Positions 12,063-23,699 of a stretch of DNA of 64,000 nucleotides are shown piece by piece. The position numbers and the translations under genes were made by a program. How positions within the stretch are numbered: the first letter of the stretch is position 1; the number at the start of each line of letters is the position of its first letter. This stretch comes from Blattamonas nauphoetae (lineage: Eukaryota; Preaxostyla; Oxymonadida): contig JARBJD010000123.1 of assembly GCA_033064195.1 (NCBI GenBank), forward strand, positions 62,001 to 126,000, given 5' to 3'. The notes under the pieces are model-generated. The model was not told where the DNA came from, did not search any database, and saw only the letters and a list, made by a program, of their open reading frames with translations.

Positions 12063-12683
12063 ATGGTCAATCATGCACCACAACAGAGGTATCGTCAACG
12101 GAAGGGTATTTCATTTCTCTCTTTCTCTTATTCCTCTCCATTCACTCAAACTCAGAAAAACGGGAGTTTAATCACAAAATGAAGAGAGTCCGAAAATTTA
12201 CTGCAATCAAGAAAGAAATGGAGTCCAAACCTCAAGAGACAGCAACGAAATCATCATTTTATGATCAAGTATCCGTCATTTCTTCTCATCAATCTAACCC
12301 CAAGGTTTTTCAAACGAATCCCGAGGACAAACAATCAAAATCACAACACCATCAAAGTTTATCTCGTTTTATTGTCTCACTTTCCGGTGTTGTTCATCTG
12401 TATTCCTCTACATCTTCTAGAATCGTCGCCAAAATCAAAACGAACCAAACAGAAACCAGATACTTATGAAAAAGCAAAAAAAGTCTATGCAGAAGTCAAA
12501 AAGAAGAAAGATGAAGAATTAGCTCTCGCTCAACAACAGAGAGAGGAATATCAACAACAACGGGACAGAAAACTAAAAGAACGACGTCAATCTTCGAAAG
12601 AATTCCAAATGAAAAGTAAAAGAGGGCAGCCCCTCATGGGAGTTAGGATAAAATCTATTCTCTCTCGCTTAGAATCAGACTAA
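12063..12683 (+). CDS. FYV7: Fyv7/CCDC59-like ribosome-biogenesis protein
   Basis: This is a small, very basic protein of the Fyv7 (yeast)/CCDC59-TAP26 (animal) type; in yeast Fyv7 acts in the nucleolus in small-subunit rRNA processing. ATG 12063 starts MVNHAPQQRYRQRK. Introns at 12106-12155 (50 nt) and 12357-12420 (64 nt) leave 169 codons ending in TAA. The diagnostic part is the C-terminus: a Lys/Glu/Gln-rich helix (KKVYAEVKKKKDEELALAQQ, REEYQQQRDRKLKERRQ) followed by KSKRGQPLMGVRIKSILSRL. This matches the family end signature (basic helix, then K-x-G-Q-P-x-M, then a short amphipathic helix). The length (168 aa) is normal for the family. The first half is low in complexity and carries little signal. 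Confidence 0.75.
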
Positions 12684-12880
12684 CCTTCTTTATTATACAG
12701 AACACTTCACGAACATCTTGCTCATTTGATTTCTCTCCATTTGGAAGAGAATGTGCATTAGAAAGTCTGATAAAACATCGGTGGGAATGCATTTCCTCTG
12801 AATGTTGTTCGACGGTGTCCTGATCTTTTCATTCGATCGAAGGCCTCACAATTACTTCCACAGGTTCACAAAACTCTGTA

Positions 12881-15229
12881 ATGTCATGTCCTCATGATAT
12901 TGATTCACCTCTCCGTGAAACACGACGTCACATGGCACTGATGCACGAGGATTTATCAGGTAGCGATGAAGAGGACCAGATCTTGCTCAGAAGCAACAAA
13001 AGAGATGATTATCATCGCACAACATTCAAACAAAAGAAGGAAATACTTAATCCGGAATCTTACGATCCAGTTTTTTTCATCTTATCCTCATGTCCTCAGA
13101 CAGCTGACCTCGAAGAACTCATCACCACACTGAACGGAGAGAATCCACAAACTGTTCAAGAACTATTTACCACTCTTCGCAAAATTACGTGTATATTGAA
13201 ATTCCTTTCATTTTTTCCATTGCTTCAACCTCTCATAGATTCCCAAGAAGCCCAGGTCCAACTCCTTCAACACAATGTGATACCGATGCTAACACATTAC
13301 CTGACCCATTCTCAAGATCAAAGTATCTTGGTTTGATTCATTTTCCTCATGACCCTCGCAGTTTGATATTATGTGGATTCTTCTGAACATCGGTCTGTCT
13401 TTCTTCTTATCGGAATAATATACTCTGTATTGAACAGCTTCATTGCCATCACAGAATCTAACGCTCTTATTTGACGATGATTTGCTCCGCTCAGCTATCC
13501 AACTCACACAGCACAACTCGATCTCCATTCTAGAAAATGTGTGTTTTTGACATGAAATAGTCGTCTCCAGGTGTGGTGGTTCTTGAGCAATATCTCCCAA
13601 CCTCAAAATTCAGTCAGTACTTTTGCTCAGACTCTGATCAATCTCGGAATATTCGCAGCCTTCCAACCGTCGCTTTCTATCGTCCTTTCACACGCGATAC
13701 CAACCTTATCGTCGTTTCGAAGCACTACAACCACCTTTTTGGATACAAATGTGATTATGTATCCATCAATGAAACTGGAATTCCCAGAAACCCCGAAGGT
13801 CCTCAGCAGTCTCCTCAACACTCTGAAATCTCTCATCAAAGCCGTCCCACAACCGCTCCCCATAGAAATATTCTCGCATCTCTTCTCATCTCTCATGACG
13901 GGATGTCGGGAAGTGGAATCCGTTCTAGGAATCCTCTCAACGCAATACGATCAGCTCCGCGAGCTCTCCTCTCCTTTCTATCAAACCCCCATCCCATTAC
14001 ACTTTCCCCCAACCATCCAAACATTCCCGCAGCTGATTGTTGCTGTTTTGAGTTACGCGACAGAAGGGCTCTCGACTGGTTATCAAGTCTGGCGCCTTCT
14101 TTCGGTCACGCGAATACAACGCAGAGTCTGCGAACGTCGCCAGTTCAGAACGACTGAAGTCCAACCGATTCCAATCATTCCGAAAGAGGTGAAGACATCC
14201 CGACATTTGCTCAGTGAGCTCCGTGGGTACTTTTCGATCATTGAGCGTGTCAGCTCACTCGCTGGCCACATCATGAACAGTTCTGTCCCAGTCATCGACT
14301 TCTATCTCGACTCTGGTCTGCTTACTCAGCTCGGAAAGTGTCTGAGCGCCATACTCCGGTTTAAGCGGCACTCACCAGAAACAGACAAGACGATCCTGGC
14401 TGCGTGTCAGATGACGATGAGAAGGGGGGATTTGGGCGAGATGTGGAGGGAAGTTGTGGAACTTGTGGTTGCAACTGACTTCTCCACACTCGCATCGCGA
14501 GAGGAGATCTGCGCAGACTTCCGCTACCTCGGCCGAGTCAAAGAAGCATCCGAAAGTGGGGAGGACGTGCTGCTGCGCGATTTGGTGTCGAGAGCATCGA
14601 GTTCTCTGTCGTTCTGCCTCTCCAACATCGTCGGAGGACCTGTGGAGCATGTCGAGCGAGTGCTGTCTGAAGTCTTCCCTGGCTCAGAGTCGGCGGACGA
14701 GTTTATGAACTGTCTCGCTGAGCTCCTCGACGACCCCGACCAGTTCATGATCAACCCCCTCTTCGTTCTACACGGACTGGTCCTCACCCCAAAACGGGAA
14801 GTATTTGAGCTTGTTGAGGAAAGCCAGGCCATCGACGCCTTGTTCACATTCGCATGGTTCCATCCGCATCAGCCGAACACCGACACAGCTGTGAGAACAT
14901 TCTACGAGATCCTCTGCGCCATTCTGGCCACAACTCAGAATCCGTCAAATATTTTGTCGTTTTTGGAGAGTGAGACGGTCAGGGCGAAGATGGGGGAGAT
15001 GCAGAAGGGACTCTCAGAACCGACGAAAAAGAGGATCATGTTATTCCACCAGAAACATCGGACAGTGTTGGACTCTTTTCTTGCTTCAGGAGAATATCTC
15101 CCAACTACGTCGGTCTTGAATACTGCTTTGGATGGTGGCTTGGATGAGCCTTTTCCCGAGGAGTTGTCGGAGGAGGACGTTCAACTTTTAGATTATTACG
15201 AGTCTTTGGGAAATGATTTTGAAATATAA
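12881..15229 (+). CDS. Armadillo-repeat protein, divergent importin-alpha-like
   Basis: Six exons from ATG 12881 are separated by introns of 30, 48, 31, 45 and 32 nt between 13069 and 13570. They leave 721 codons to TAA 15227. The joins give ESYDP-TADLEELITTL, LRKIT-YSQEAQVQLL, DQSIL-FDIMWILLNI and SISILEN-VWWFLSNIS. The element ENVWWFLSNIS and the upstream VQLLQHNVIPMLTHYL resemble importin-alpha ARM repeats (ENALWxLSNIA type). The N-terminus has a short basic stretch (RETRRH, KRDDYHRTTFKQKK) that could be a weak importin-beta-binding segment. The protein is longer than a typical importin alpha (about 530 aa), and the distal 450 residues are helical but poorly matched. A nuclear-import receptor is possible; another ARM scaffold is the alternative. 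All introns lie in the first third of the gene. Confidence 0.6.
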
Positions 15230-15805
15230 CGCAACTTTCATTGAAAAGATAACCGTTTTATCTCAAAATATGATCATTGTTGAGTGGAAGACTTGTTTCA
15301 ACCCTCTTTCTGTATTAATTCAGTCATTTTCGAAAATAGTTCCGTGCTCTAATAATGATTGCATTGGAAGGATCCAATTGAGTATAATATAGGATTCCAC
15401 AAACCCCCGAGATCAATCTGAAATGACCAGAAAACAAGAATCTCGATTGGTGTGTCGGACCGTGAATTGAAATGGTCTGTCCACTGCGAAAAGAAAAAAA
15501 GAGAGGAAACGTTTTTCAACAAATCAAATCTGGCCTATTTTGTACAATAAAAGCTGAGAGAGTTGAATGTCTGTGACTTTTCCATCTCTCTCTGATGAGT
15601 GTGCTGGGCGTGGGTATGACGTTCCAGGGAGGAGAGGTATGTGCACATCGTCACTGTCTGGTGGATCGAGGCTCTCCGATGACTCTGACTCCGACCAACC
15701 TCCTTCGTTCTTCTGTCTGCGTTTTGCTCGTCGAATGTGGGGGAGGGAGGGCGAGAGCGGGATGTGGGGGAGGGAGGGCGAGAGTGGGATGGCGAGGAGG
15801 GCAAT
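15230..15805. other. Convergent intergenic stretch, no gene seen
   Basis: This 576-bp gap lies between two stop codons of convergent genes (ARM protein and COG3). Short open frames occur on both strands around 15,540-15,830, but they overlap a G-rich tandem repeat and have repeat-driven composition. I see no convincing RNA gene. Confidence 0.4.
15737..15793. repeat. Two-copy 27-bp G-rich tandem repeat
   Basis: The unit beginning ATGTGGGGGAGGGAGGGC is present twice in direct succession with one base difference (GAGAGCGGG versus GAGAGTGGG). The G runs could form a G-quadruplex on the plus strand just downstream of the COG3 stop. Confidence 0.7.
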
Positions 15806-18720
15806 TCAGACCGGAGTGGCTGGAGAATCACCCAAAATTGTGCTCCTCATGAGCGAGACGAGTGACGAGAAAAACTCCCGAATCGGAAAAATGCAGAAAT
15901 AAAAGAACGGAGAGTGTGGAGCATCGCACTGTCTGTTCACTGCAGCTTCAACATCGTTGAGGGTCTTCACAGCCTCCTCCGTGAACTGCTCGTGCTCTGA
16001 TCCAAAAAGGGCTGAATAGGATGAAGCAAAGAAGGAGCAAACAGATCGCATTCTGACTGAGTTGTGTCATGAAACGTTTTGTGTGTTTGAACTCGAAACT
16101 GGCGAAGAATGTTTGGTATGTCGAAGTGATAGCACCGATGAGAGCATTGGAATCCGTTGGGAGAGACATGCCAGGGACAGGATGAGCAGTGAAAGCATCG
16201 ATGTCTGAAGAGAGAGGTGGGGCGAACGAGAGGAAGGGGACGAGTATGTGGTGGAGAGAGGCTGAGAGGAAGAGCGTGTACGTCTGGACGGCCTCATTCT
16301 GAAGAGTGATCAAAATGAATTCTGACTGCCGTTGGACACAGAAGGAGTGAAGAAGTCGTGTTGATGTGACGGAGAAGAGTCCATCGTCTGACCAAAGGCA
16401 CTTCCGAACGAAGTGGTCGAACGACCAAGATGACCGTGAGTGATGGAGTGAAGTGAAGAACGACGAGAAGAGCAGTTGAGCCGAGAGAGAAAAGACATGT
16501 CCTTTGAAGGCCCCGAGTGCATTCCCAACTGTGCGGGAGGCGGAGTGGAGTGTCGTGTGGAGGTCACGGACAGTGTCGGCTACGATCCGCGAGAATTCAT
16601 CCTTCGTGGTCATCGTGTACGCATTGAAGAGAGAGCAAAGGATCGACAAAAATGGTTGGTACGTTGCTGCGATTGCACATTCTTTGGGCTCATTCGACGA
16701 GGCCTTTCCCCGTCCAAACAATCGTCCAGTCAATGCAATTGGCGATCTCAACATTTTCCCCAAGCGAGTGGGCTGCTGTGTCTGTCCTTGTTGCGTGGGC
16801 AATTCCGAGTGATCGGATAGCGAGACAGACTCGGCTGTGACGGACATTGTTTCATTGCTGGCGGTGTCGACTTCGTTGGACTCTTCATTTCCTGGAAGAG
16901 ACTGTGGTTTCTGCTGGAGAAGGTTTTGTGCTGACTTTGCGGAAGCAAACTGAGTTTTGATGAACGAGCGTGATGTCTTTAGGAATCGATCAGAGAGGTC
17001 GGAGGCGATGGAAGTGAATCCGCTGACAAGCGGGGCATAAGCGAGAGTGAGGAGATGTTGATAGACAAGGTGGTTGATTGGGAGAGGAGGCTGTTGGTTC
17101 TGTTGTGGAGACGAAAGGCGAGAGATGTGCTTCTGCAGCTCCGCAATTCCATCTGCGAGTGATGCTGGACTTTCAAGTTGAGCGAAGAGTGTTCGGAAGA
17201 GCGTGGTTGATTGTTGGACAAGACTGTTCAACATTGCCAAGAATGGAGGAGGCAGAATGTCTGTTGAGAGGCACGTGATGGTTGGAGAGGCACCGAAGGA
17301 CGGGGCTTGACTTGTCACGACTGACACTGTCTCCGACACGTCGTCCTGCCGAGCTTCGTTTTGGTAGTTCTGTTCGACCTTCGAAAGAGGAAGGAGGGGA
17401 ACCGCTGTAATCGCTTGTCGTGAGGAGACGTTGCGGAGTTTGAGTTTTGTGTAGTTGGTTGCTTCTGTCTGCGAGGAGTGGACGGAGACAGTGTCGGCGT
17501 GTGACGATTCCTTGCTCACCTGCCCAATCGGTTGAGGTGATGCTGTTTCTGCTGGGAGCATCACTGAGAAGAAGGTGAAGAAGAGAGTCACTTCATCTTC
17601 GATCAGACGAGAGAAGAAGTAACACATCGAGCGAAGCTGATAGAATATGAGCGAGTGTGGGACAGACCTTCTCCGACAGGCTGAGCTTGTTCGTCTTTCG
17701 AGATTGTCGCTGTGTAATATAACTGAGCAGCGGGAGGCGAGACTGACAAAATACAGTCACACAATCCATCCAAAGGGGAACAACTCTGAACGAATGTAAA
17801 ACAGATGATGACAGACTGGACATTGTAGCAATGTGATTCAATCAGAGTAATGCTTGCTTTAAGCTTTTGTGCAAACGATTGTGTGTTGAAGATGAGTATC
17901 ATTGACACATCGGTTGGATCATTTGTTTCCTAGGACGTGAGAGAGAAGGCGCACATACTTTCAATTCTTCAAACGATGTCGTATGGTATTCCCGGATAGG
18001 TCGTGTTACTAAATCTCGAGAGAAACTCAAAACACTGGATTGTAACGAGTAGAGATCAGAGAGCGCTTGCGTAGAGATGCTGAAATCGGGATGTTTCCTG
18101 ATGAACATGATTGCGGCGTCGAGGCGATCTATCGTTGACAAATAGTCCGGAGAATGGACTCCGAACGATTTAGATGCGATAAAAGGTCGAAGTCGCTCAA
18201 ATTCCTGGAATGGGGAAAAAAGCGACTCGAATTCTGTTAGGGAGGCTTGTTCAGCAGCCTAAAGACTCAAAGAACGAAAAAACAAACTTTTTTGGAATAT
18301 AGAACTTGCAATGTTTGGAGTTTATCGCCAGCCAAGTCTTGTAATGTGATTGAGTCGGCCTCAATTGCATGTAGTGACTGGGTGCACGAATTAACCTTAG
18401 AAATAACAGATTTTGCCAATTCAACTTGAGAATTGGCAATGTCAAGTGTGTTTCTGTTCGGAGAAATAGGGAAGTCACAAGTGACAGATTGGAGATGTTC
18501 ATAGTGAGGATAAAAAAGAAAGAACCTAAACGACTCTTGTCGCTCTTTAGGTAACGTTAATGTATAATAATCACCAAGATAGGTAGAATTTGTACCACTG
18601 GACAGTGGAATGACAGAAGATTTCTCGGATATCGAGTCTGACAGAAATGACTTTCAAGATTGATGATGAACAAAAACAGAAAAAGGATACAAGAACTCCT
18701 TTCGTTGAGAAAAAGGACTC
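15806..18720 (-). CDS. COG3: Conserved oligomeric Golgi complex subunit 3 (COG3/Sec34)
   Basis: COG3 is part of the lobe-A Golgi tether that captures retrograde intra-Golgi vesicles. Conserved order is visible across several exons: an N-terminal coiled coil (ESFR-NTLDIANSQVELAKSV), then SLTEFESLFSPFQEFERLRP, the signature segment around STIDRLDAAIMFIRKHPDFS, LRSMCYFFSRLIEDEVTLFF, and a long C-terminal helical region with a Ser/Gln-rich insert. Clear introns are 72 nt (18,435-18,530 region), 47 nt before AAEQASLTEF, 29 nt after SFEELK (GTATGT start), 31 nt before LRSMCYFF and a terminal 31-nt intron that restores LSQNAIS-LFGSEHEQFTEEA and leads to TGA at 15806. The exon model near 17.75-17.85 kb and the true start (between about 18,630 and 18,850) are unresolved. 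Parts of its 5' end recur, rearranged, near 25.1 kb. Confidence 0.7.
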
Positions 18721-18959
18721 TAAGTCCATTAGACGAGCGTTCATGTGCTCCCTATGAAATTTGCTCCTTGATAGGACTGAGTGATTCAAACAAGAATGGG
18801 ACCATTCGAGAATCGAAAGTGACGAGCTTTCTATCATCTCACTCTTCATTCACTCTGTTTCTCGGATGAGGATTTGAAAAAGAGAGTGAATATTCCAAAG
18901 ATGCATAAAAATGTCGTGAATGAGTGTTTGATAATCCGAGTCTGTCAGCGAAAAGGAAG

Positions 18960-20440
18960 GAATCCAATCACCAATATCCCATATTTCCACCCAACTCGTC
19001 GATTATCTTATTCTCCTTCGTAAGTATCGACTCTATCAACTTTGACTGCATTGTGGAGTAGTTTGAGTAATCGAGGCCAGTTGCTCTTGCGTATGATTCG
19101 GGAAGGACGATAAGAACTTGGTTGTTGGAGTAGAGGAGGATCGAGCGAGAGGAGAGGGTGTTTATGTTGAAAGGCGGATACGGCTTGTTCAGTTCCTTCT
19201 CCCCGTCTTTCTCAGCTTCCACTTGAACACCGAATCCTTGGTTCGCAATTCTAATTCCATCTGGTGTCCTCTCTGTCTTCTGATCAGCTGAGTGGATCTT
19301 CCCATACAACTGCTGTCTGCAATCAGCGTAATTGAAGGTGAACGACGAGTTATAGCTCTGTCACGAAGGGGGAGAGGAACAGCCCCGACTGTGATATAAG
19401 CGCGAGCCTTCACTGCGCTTTTTTGGCCTGCTGCGGTGCGTGGATTGGTGACATTGTCGGAACTGGACTGGAGGTTGAAAGATGATTGATTGGTGAGCAT
19501 GGCTTGTTATTCTTCGACATTGTCGGAGTTGTTCTTTTTCTTGTTGTGAGAATTTTGAATTGGTGTCGGTGAAGATGCCATACACTCCAATCACCTCCTC
19601 CTCCACCTTCACAACAATCTCATACTCCCCAATCGTTCACTCTATCTTGTCAGGTGCAGAGAAAACTTGATGTTGGTCTCGTTGTGTTGGTAGTTTGATC
19701 GTGAAAGGTGAGAGTCATGTCGCTTTGGTGGGAGTGTTGATGGTGCTCATCTTACAATCGCCAGTGAACCAAAGTGAAGATGAAACTGCGTTCGAATGCC
19801 TCACAACTTCAACTTCTTTGTTTGGATTGACAGTGGATTCTGTACACAGCACATTCCGATCGAGAGCAGGGAAGGATGAATTGTCAATCGCATTCCTGTC
19901 GAACGAGGATGTCTCCAGGTTCAAAGTGGATGATTTCAGATTGATCACGCCTTCCGGAACTTGTGAGATGTGGGATGATGAGACAGAGACGGTGGAAGAG
20001 ACGGCAGAGATGAGTCCAGTCTCCCAAGAACACACATCGTCATCAGTGTTTGATGTCTATGCCTTCTGTGTTGGCTGGACACGGTCGATCTTGCTTCCCT
20101 GGAAGGCTATGATTGAAGCGTTGGTGATTGAAAAAAGCGGATCGAGGAAGTTGAATCCCGACACTGTCAGATCTGTTACGTTCGCCTTCTTCTTGAGTTG
20201 AGCTGACACGTGCACGTTGATTGTGTATCCAAACAGAGAACTTACTGCTTCTTCAGCGCGGCTGATCGATTTGTTAGCAATTTCTGCCGTATGGCAATTG
20301 CGATTGTCATCTCCAGTGGCAGAAACGAAAAGCGTCTGTTTTGAGAAAGACCATGGAATTATGAAAGACAAAGATTTTTGATGAGAAGTTGATGGATGGA
20401 TTGTGTCTGAATAACGACACACAAACATTTGCACAAAAAT
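18960..20440 (-). pseudogene. Decayed gene resembling a large surface protein
   Basis: Minus-strand coding-like pieces lie in order but in different frames. They include 20434-20057 (TLFVSATGDDNRNCHTAEIA, then SSLFGYTINVHVSAQLKKKA and NASIIAFQGSKI), 20035-19715 (EGVINLKSSTLNLETSSF), 19612-19200 (YEIVVKVEEEVIGVYGIFTD; SSDNVTNPRTAAGQKSAVKA) and 19309-18968. Repeated short beta-rich motifs (TLTVSGF, SITNAS) suggest a right-handed beta-helix-like surface protein of a lineage-specific family. Several frame changes cannot be explained by clean GT-AG introns, so I call it a host pseudogene. An intron-rich functional gene cannot be fully excluded. Confidence 0.45.
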
Positions 20441-20659
20441 GAAGTACTACAACAATATCATACTGATTCCTTCAACAGCAAGATCCAACGCAATTCAACG
20501 AAGTTGTCTTACAGTTCTCATCCATTCTCTTCAAATGGTTGGGAAAGTAACTCCTGAAAGATCAAGAGCAAATCAGCACAACTGGGACATCTGGCGAGAC
20601 ATCATGGAAAGTTCTGTACAATTCATTGCATTCAGGTCCATGACCAAATAATAAGCGTT

Positions 20660-21640
20660 TGGATGCTTTGAATGTTCCGAGATCTGCTATATCCAATTGT
20701 TGACAAGTTTGCGAGCCTCGCCCCCACGGCATCCTCACCTGATCCGTTGCAGCATCTGATAGAACGGATAGACTTGCCGGTGCGATTCCCCGACAGGACT
20801 CATGGAGATCAATTGCTCAGGAATGTAGAGTGGCTTGATCGGGGAACAACGAGAGAGGAGAATGGAGCGCATGAATTTCCACAGTATTCGAGGTATTCAG
20901 GGAAACAAGGGTGAAACAGCCCCATCATGTGGTGGTGAAGACCGGGGGAGTCTGCAGAGAGATTCACGACTCGTGGGATGAATCGGAGTCCGTGCTTAAC
21001 ACAACACAATCGATTGAACAATAGTGAGCTTGTGCATGCAATGGAAAGCGAGGCTGATATTTCGGAAGGTGACATGTGTTTTAAAGGATGGGAGAGGACC
21101 TGAGTCAGAGAAAAGATGGATCAGATGCGGGAAGAACAAGGACACACATTTGCTGAATCAACTGGCGGTGTTGTGGTGTGGAGGTTATTCTGTGATGCCG
21201 ATTGAGAAATCTTTGTCTGTACAGAGGCCTGCGGAGACGAACGAATCCTCTCTTCGTTGTTCAGCAGATGTGGGAGTTGCGAAGTTCACACTCGAAAGAC
21301 CACGAATCTGGGTGAAACTGGGACTAGAAGCGAAGGGTCACGACGAGGATATGATCAATAGGTGGCCACAGCGAGGAGAAGTCACTTTCGACCGTGTTAA
21401 GTTGAAATAAAGACCTGACCCTCGGTTTGTGCTGAATAGCGTCGACTTTGAGGTCAAGGGAGGTGAGAAGATTGGAGTATGTCGTCGAACAGGAGCGGGC
21501 ATGGGGCAGCTTCGGATTGTTTTGTTCCGACTTGTTGATCTCAACCAGAGGCTGACGCCGAAGATGATTGGCATGAAGACTGGCTTACCTGTCGATTCCG
21601 ATCCGAAATGGCTCATTGAACAGTGTTCACACGTTTAACC
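20660..21640 (+). pseudogene. Fragment of an ABCC/MRP-type ABC transporter
   Basis: The segment WPQRGEVTFDRVKLK, an in-frame TAA (21408-21410) where the family has Tyr, then RPDPRFVLNSVDFEVKGGEK and IGVCRRTGAG-M is the start of the second nucleotide-binding domain of MRP-type exporters. The Walker A consensus GRTGAGKS is lost (RRTGAGMG). Further on, FRLVDLNQ is still recognisable. Upstream pieces (from 20,672) would lie in the transmembrane region but are poor in hydrophobic helices and contain further stops. The gene is a dead, truncated copy. No intact relative is present in the window. Confidence 0.65.
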
Positions 21641-21929
21641 ACTTCCTGATCCTCACACACGATATTCCCTTCCAATTCTAAAATGAATGTGAGCGGAAAG
21701 AAGTACAAACTGAAGCATAGTTCATTCGATGCAAGGTTCACTCAACGAATGTTGGACTTGTGAAAATGTTATCAATGAAAGAAGAAGAATTATTCTGATC
21801 AACTGCCCACAACTGTTCTTTTAGTCAAACTTGAACTAAATGTCAGAAAATAAGAGTGATATGACTTGATTGAATTGAAAATGATTCCCTTTTTGCACAT
21901 CTGACTAAATTATGTGGATACTCACATCA

Positions 21930-22068
21930 TTGATTGATGTTTCGGTTTTTTTGGAAATCACTTCGGAGAAATGATATCTCTGGATTATGGGTTCCGAAAT
22001 AACTCCGGTCAGTGACCGTCAGGACTTTTCGGTGAAAACTGACCGGTCAGTGCCGGTCAGACAAGCCT
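21930..22068 (+). repeat. Solo terminal sequence of the 8-bp-TSD transposon family
   Basis: Read on the minus strand from 22068, this block begins GGCTTGTCTGACCGGCACTG and continues with the same tract as the left end of the transposon at 26,654 (CTGACCGGTCAGTTTTCA, then CGAAAAGT, CCTGACGGTCACTGACCGGA, GGAACCCATAATC). Similarity persists for about 135 bp. The terminus points right, so the rest of the element would lie leftward, but I found no matching second end between 15 and 21.9 kb. It is most likely a remnant of a truncated or rearranged copy. Confidence 0.75.
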
Positions 22069-23050
22069 ACATACAGTTGTTGGACAATATTGATAATTAG
22101 GAAACTTTGTTGATCCCTTGCGCGTTCTGAAGCCGATTGATGTCCACTCTCAACAGCAACTTCCCTCCACAAAACGGAGTCCTCCCATCTATTTCGTTCT
22201 TCTCCATCTCGTCATCAGCACGCTCTATCCAAAAAACATCTGATTGAGGGATCAATTCGGTAGGTCTGACAGTCCAACACATATTCCGGCGTGGGATCAA
22301 CAGCTGTTGGTCTGTCGTTCTCTTTCCAGCATTTTCCAATTTCCCAAAATTGTCCAACAATTGTAACAACGCTGACCCTTCCCACTATCCCGAAGCTCTG
22401 GTCAATTGCGTCTCAACTGTGTGCTTCAGACTCCCTGAAATGCTCAATCCAACTTGGTATGTCTATTTTGTGTCCAACATTCGTCCAGTTAAACGACAGA
22501 TACAGTCATGGATAAAAGTTTTCGTCTTCCACTATTTTCAACATTCCACTTTCTTCAATCAGATTTCATTATTTCATTCAACTACTTCCCTTATTTCTTT
22601 TCACTTTTCTGAGAAAGAACAGTCTACTGAGTTTGTGAGGTGAAAAAAACAAAAATGGGGAAAATTATCCGAGTCAGAGATGTCAAAAACGTGACGCTCC
22701 TCCATGTGCTCGCTTCCCAGCCTGCATCCGAGCAGGCATAAATGCAACAAGTGCTTTGGTTTAGTCGGCATCCATGCCTATCCACTCCCCCCTTGTCACT
22801 GATTTCAGGTCTTCGATCGATCTTGGAGATCGTCCGGCGACGTGTCGTTTGAGTGACGCAAACACGTTGAAACTGGGAACAAGGAATTGGTCATGTCTGT
22901 TGTGTTGTAGATGAATGATGGGCAGAGTTGTAAAAAGATCAATTTTGGGGGTTGATCAAATTGACAAATAGATGAATTTGTCATTTTGTCCGAAACAAGT
23001 CACAACTCTACCAATCTGACATTTGTCTCGTTGTTTTTCAGGAAAATTAG
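22069..23050. other. Noncoding stretch between repeat elements
   Basis: Only short open frames occur, with no family resemblance. A small inverted repeat (GCAGAGTTGT at about 22,923 with ACAACTCTAC at about 23,014) is visible. There is no RNA gene that I can support. Confidence 0.3.
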
Positions 23051-23660
23051 TCATATGATAGTTGTGTCACCAATATGTCCCATGTCACCAATCCGGCCTT
23101 TTTTCTGGAAAAATCAATATCGGTCAAACTAAGAAAAATCTGAAATTTAAGAATTATACTCCCACGCGATCCCGAGAAATCCTCAAAATACCCCCTTTTG
23201 CCCGATGAAAAACATCGTTTTGACAATATCTCAACAACCAGTGAATCGATTTCGATGAAATTTTTCACACAAACGTTTTTTTGGTGAAACGATCATTTTT
23301 GCAAAAATTTGGAGAAAAAATTCTGCGTATTTGGGAAGATCGGAAAAAACCCATATTTTTCTCGACAAAATATTCTTAGGAAAAAAATCCTTTTATTTTT
23401 TGTTCATCTTTTGTCGAGATCTATCCGACTATCATGCCTTTTATTTGATTTAAAACGGATGGCTGGTTGTGGAGAAATGACCGCAAAAAGTTGAAAAAAA
23501 TGTGTGCATTCGTAACGTAAAACGTATTTTGAGGTTTTCTCGGGATCGGGTGGGAGTATAATGCTAAAATTTTATTTTGTTCTTAGTTTGACCAAAATAG
23601 TCCCTCACAGAAAAAAGGCCGGATTGGTGACGCCGGACGGTTTGGTGACACCACTATGAG
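23051..23660. mobile_element. Foldback/MITE-like element, copy B (about 610 bp)
   Basis: Long terminal inverted repeats of about 130 bp are visible. The left end (GTGTCACCAATATGTCCC, then GTCACCAATCCGGCCTTTTT and GGTCAAACTAAGAAAAA) is the reverse complement of the right end (CTTAGTTTGACC, AAAAAAGGCCGGATTGGTGA, GGTTTGGTGACAC). The core (ACAATATCTCAACAACCAGTG, AAACGTTTTTTTGGTGAAAC, CCCATATTTTTCTCGAC) is shared in inverted orientation with the copy at 28.8-29.4 kb. There is no coding capacity, so it must be mobilised in trans if at all. Confidence 0.75.
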
Positions 23661-23699
23661 ATAAAAGTTTGTGGTAATTGATAGTGCTGTCACAAAACC

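Noticed and set aside
15567-15902. Plus-strand open frame of 111 codons between convergent genes
   Set aside because: Its length depends on the G-rich 27-bp tandem repeat, and its 3' end overlaps the last COG3 exon.
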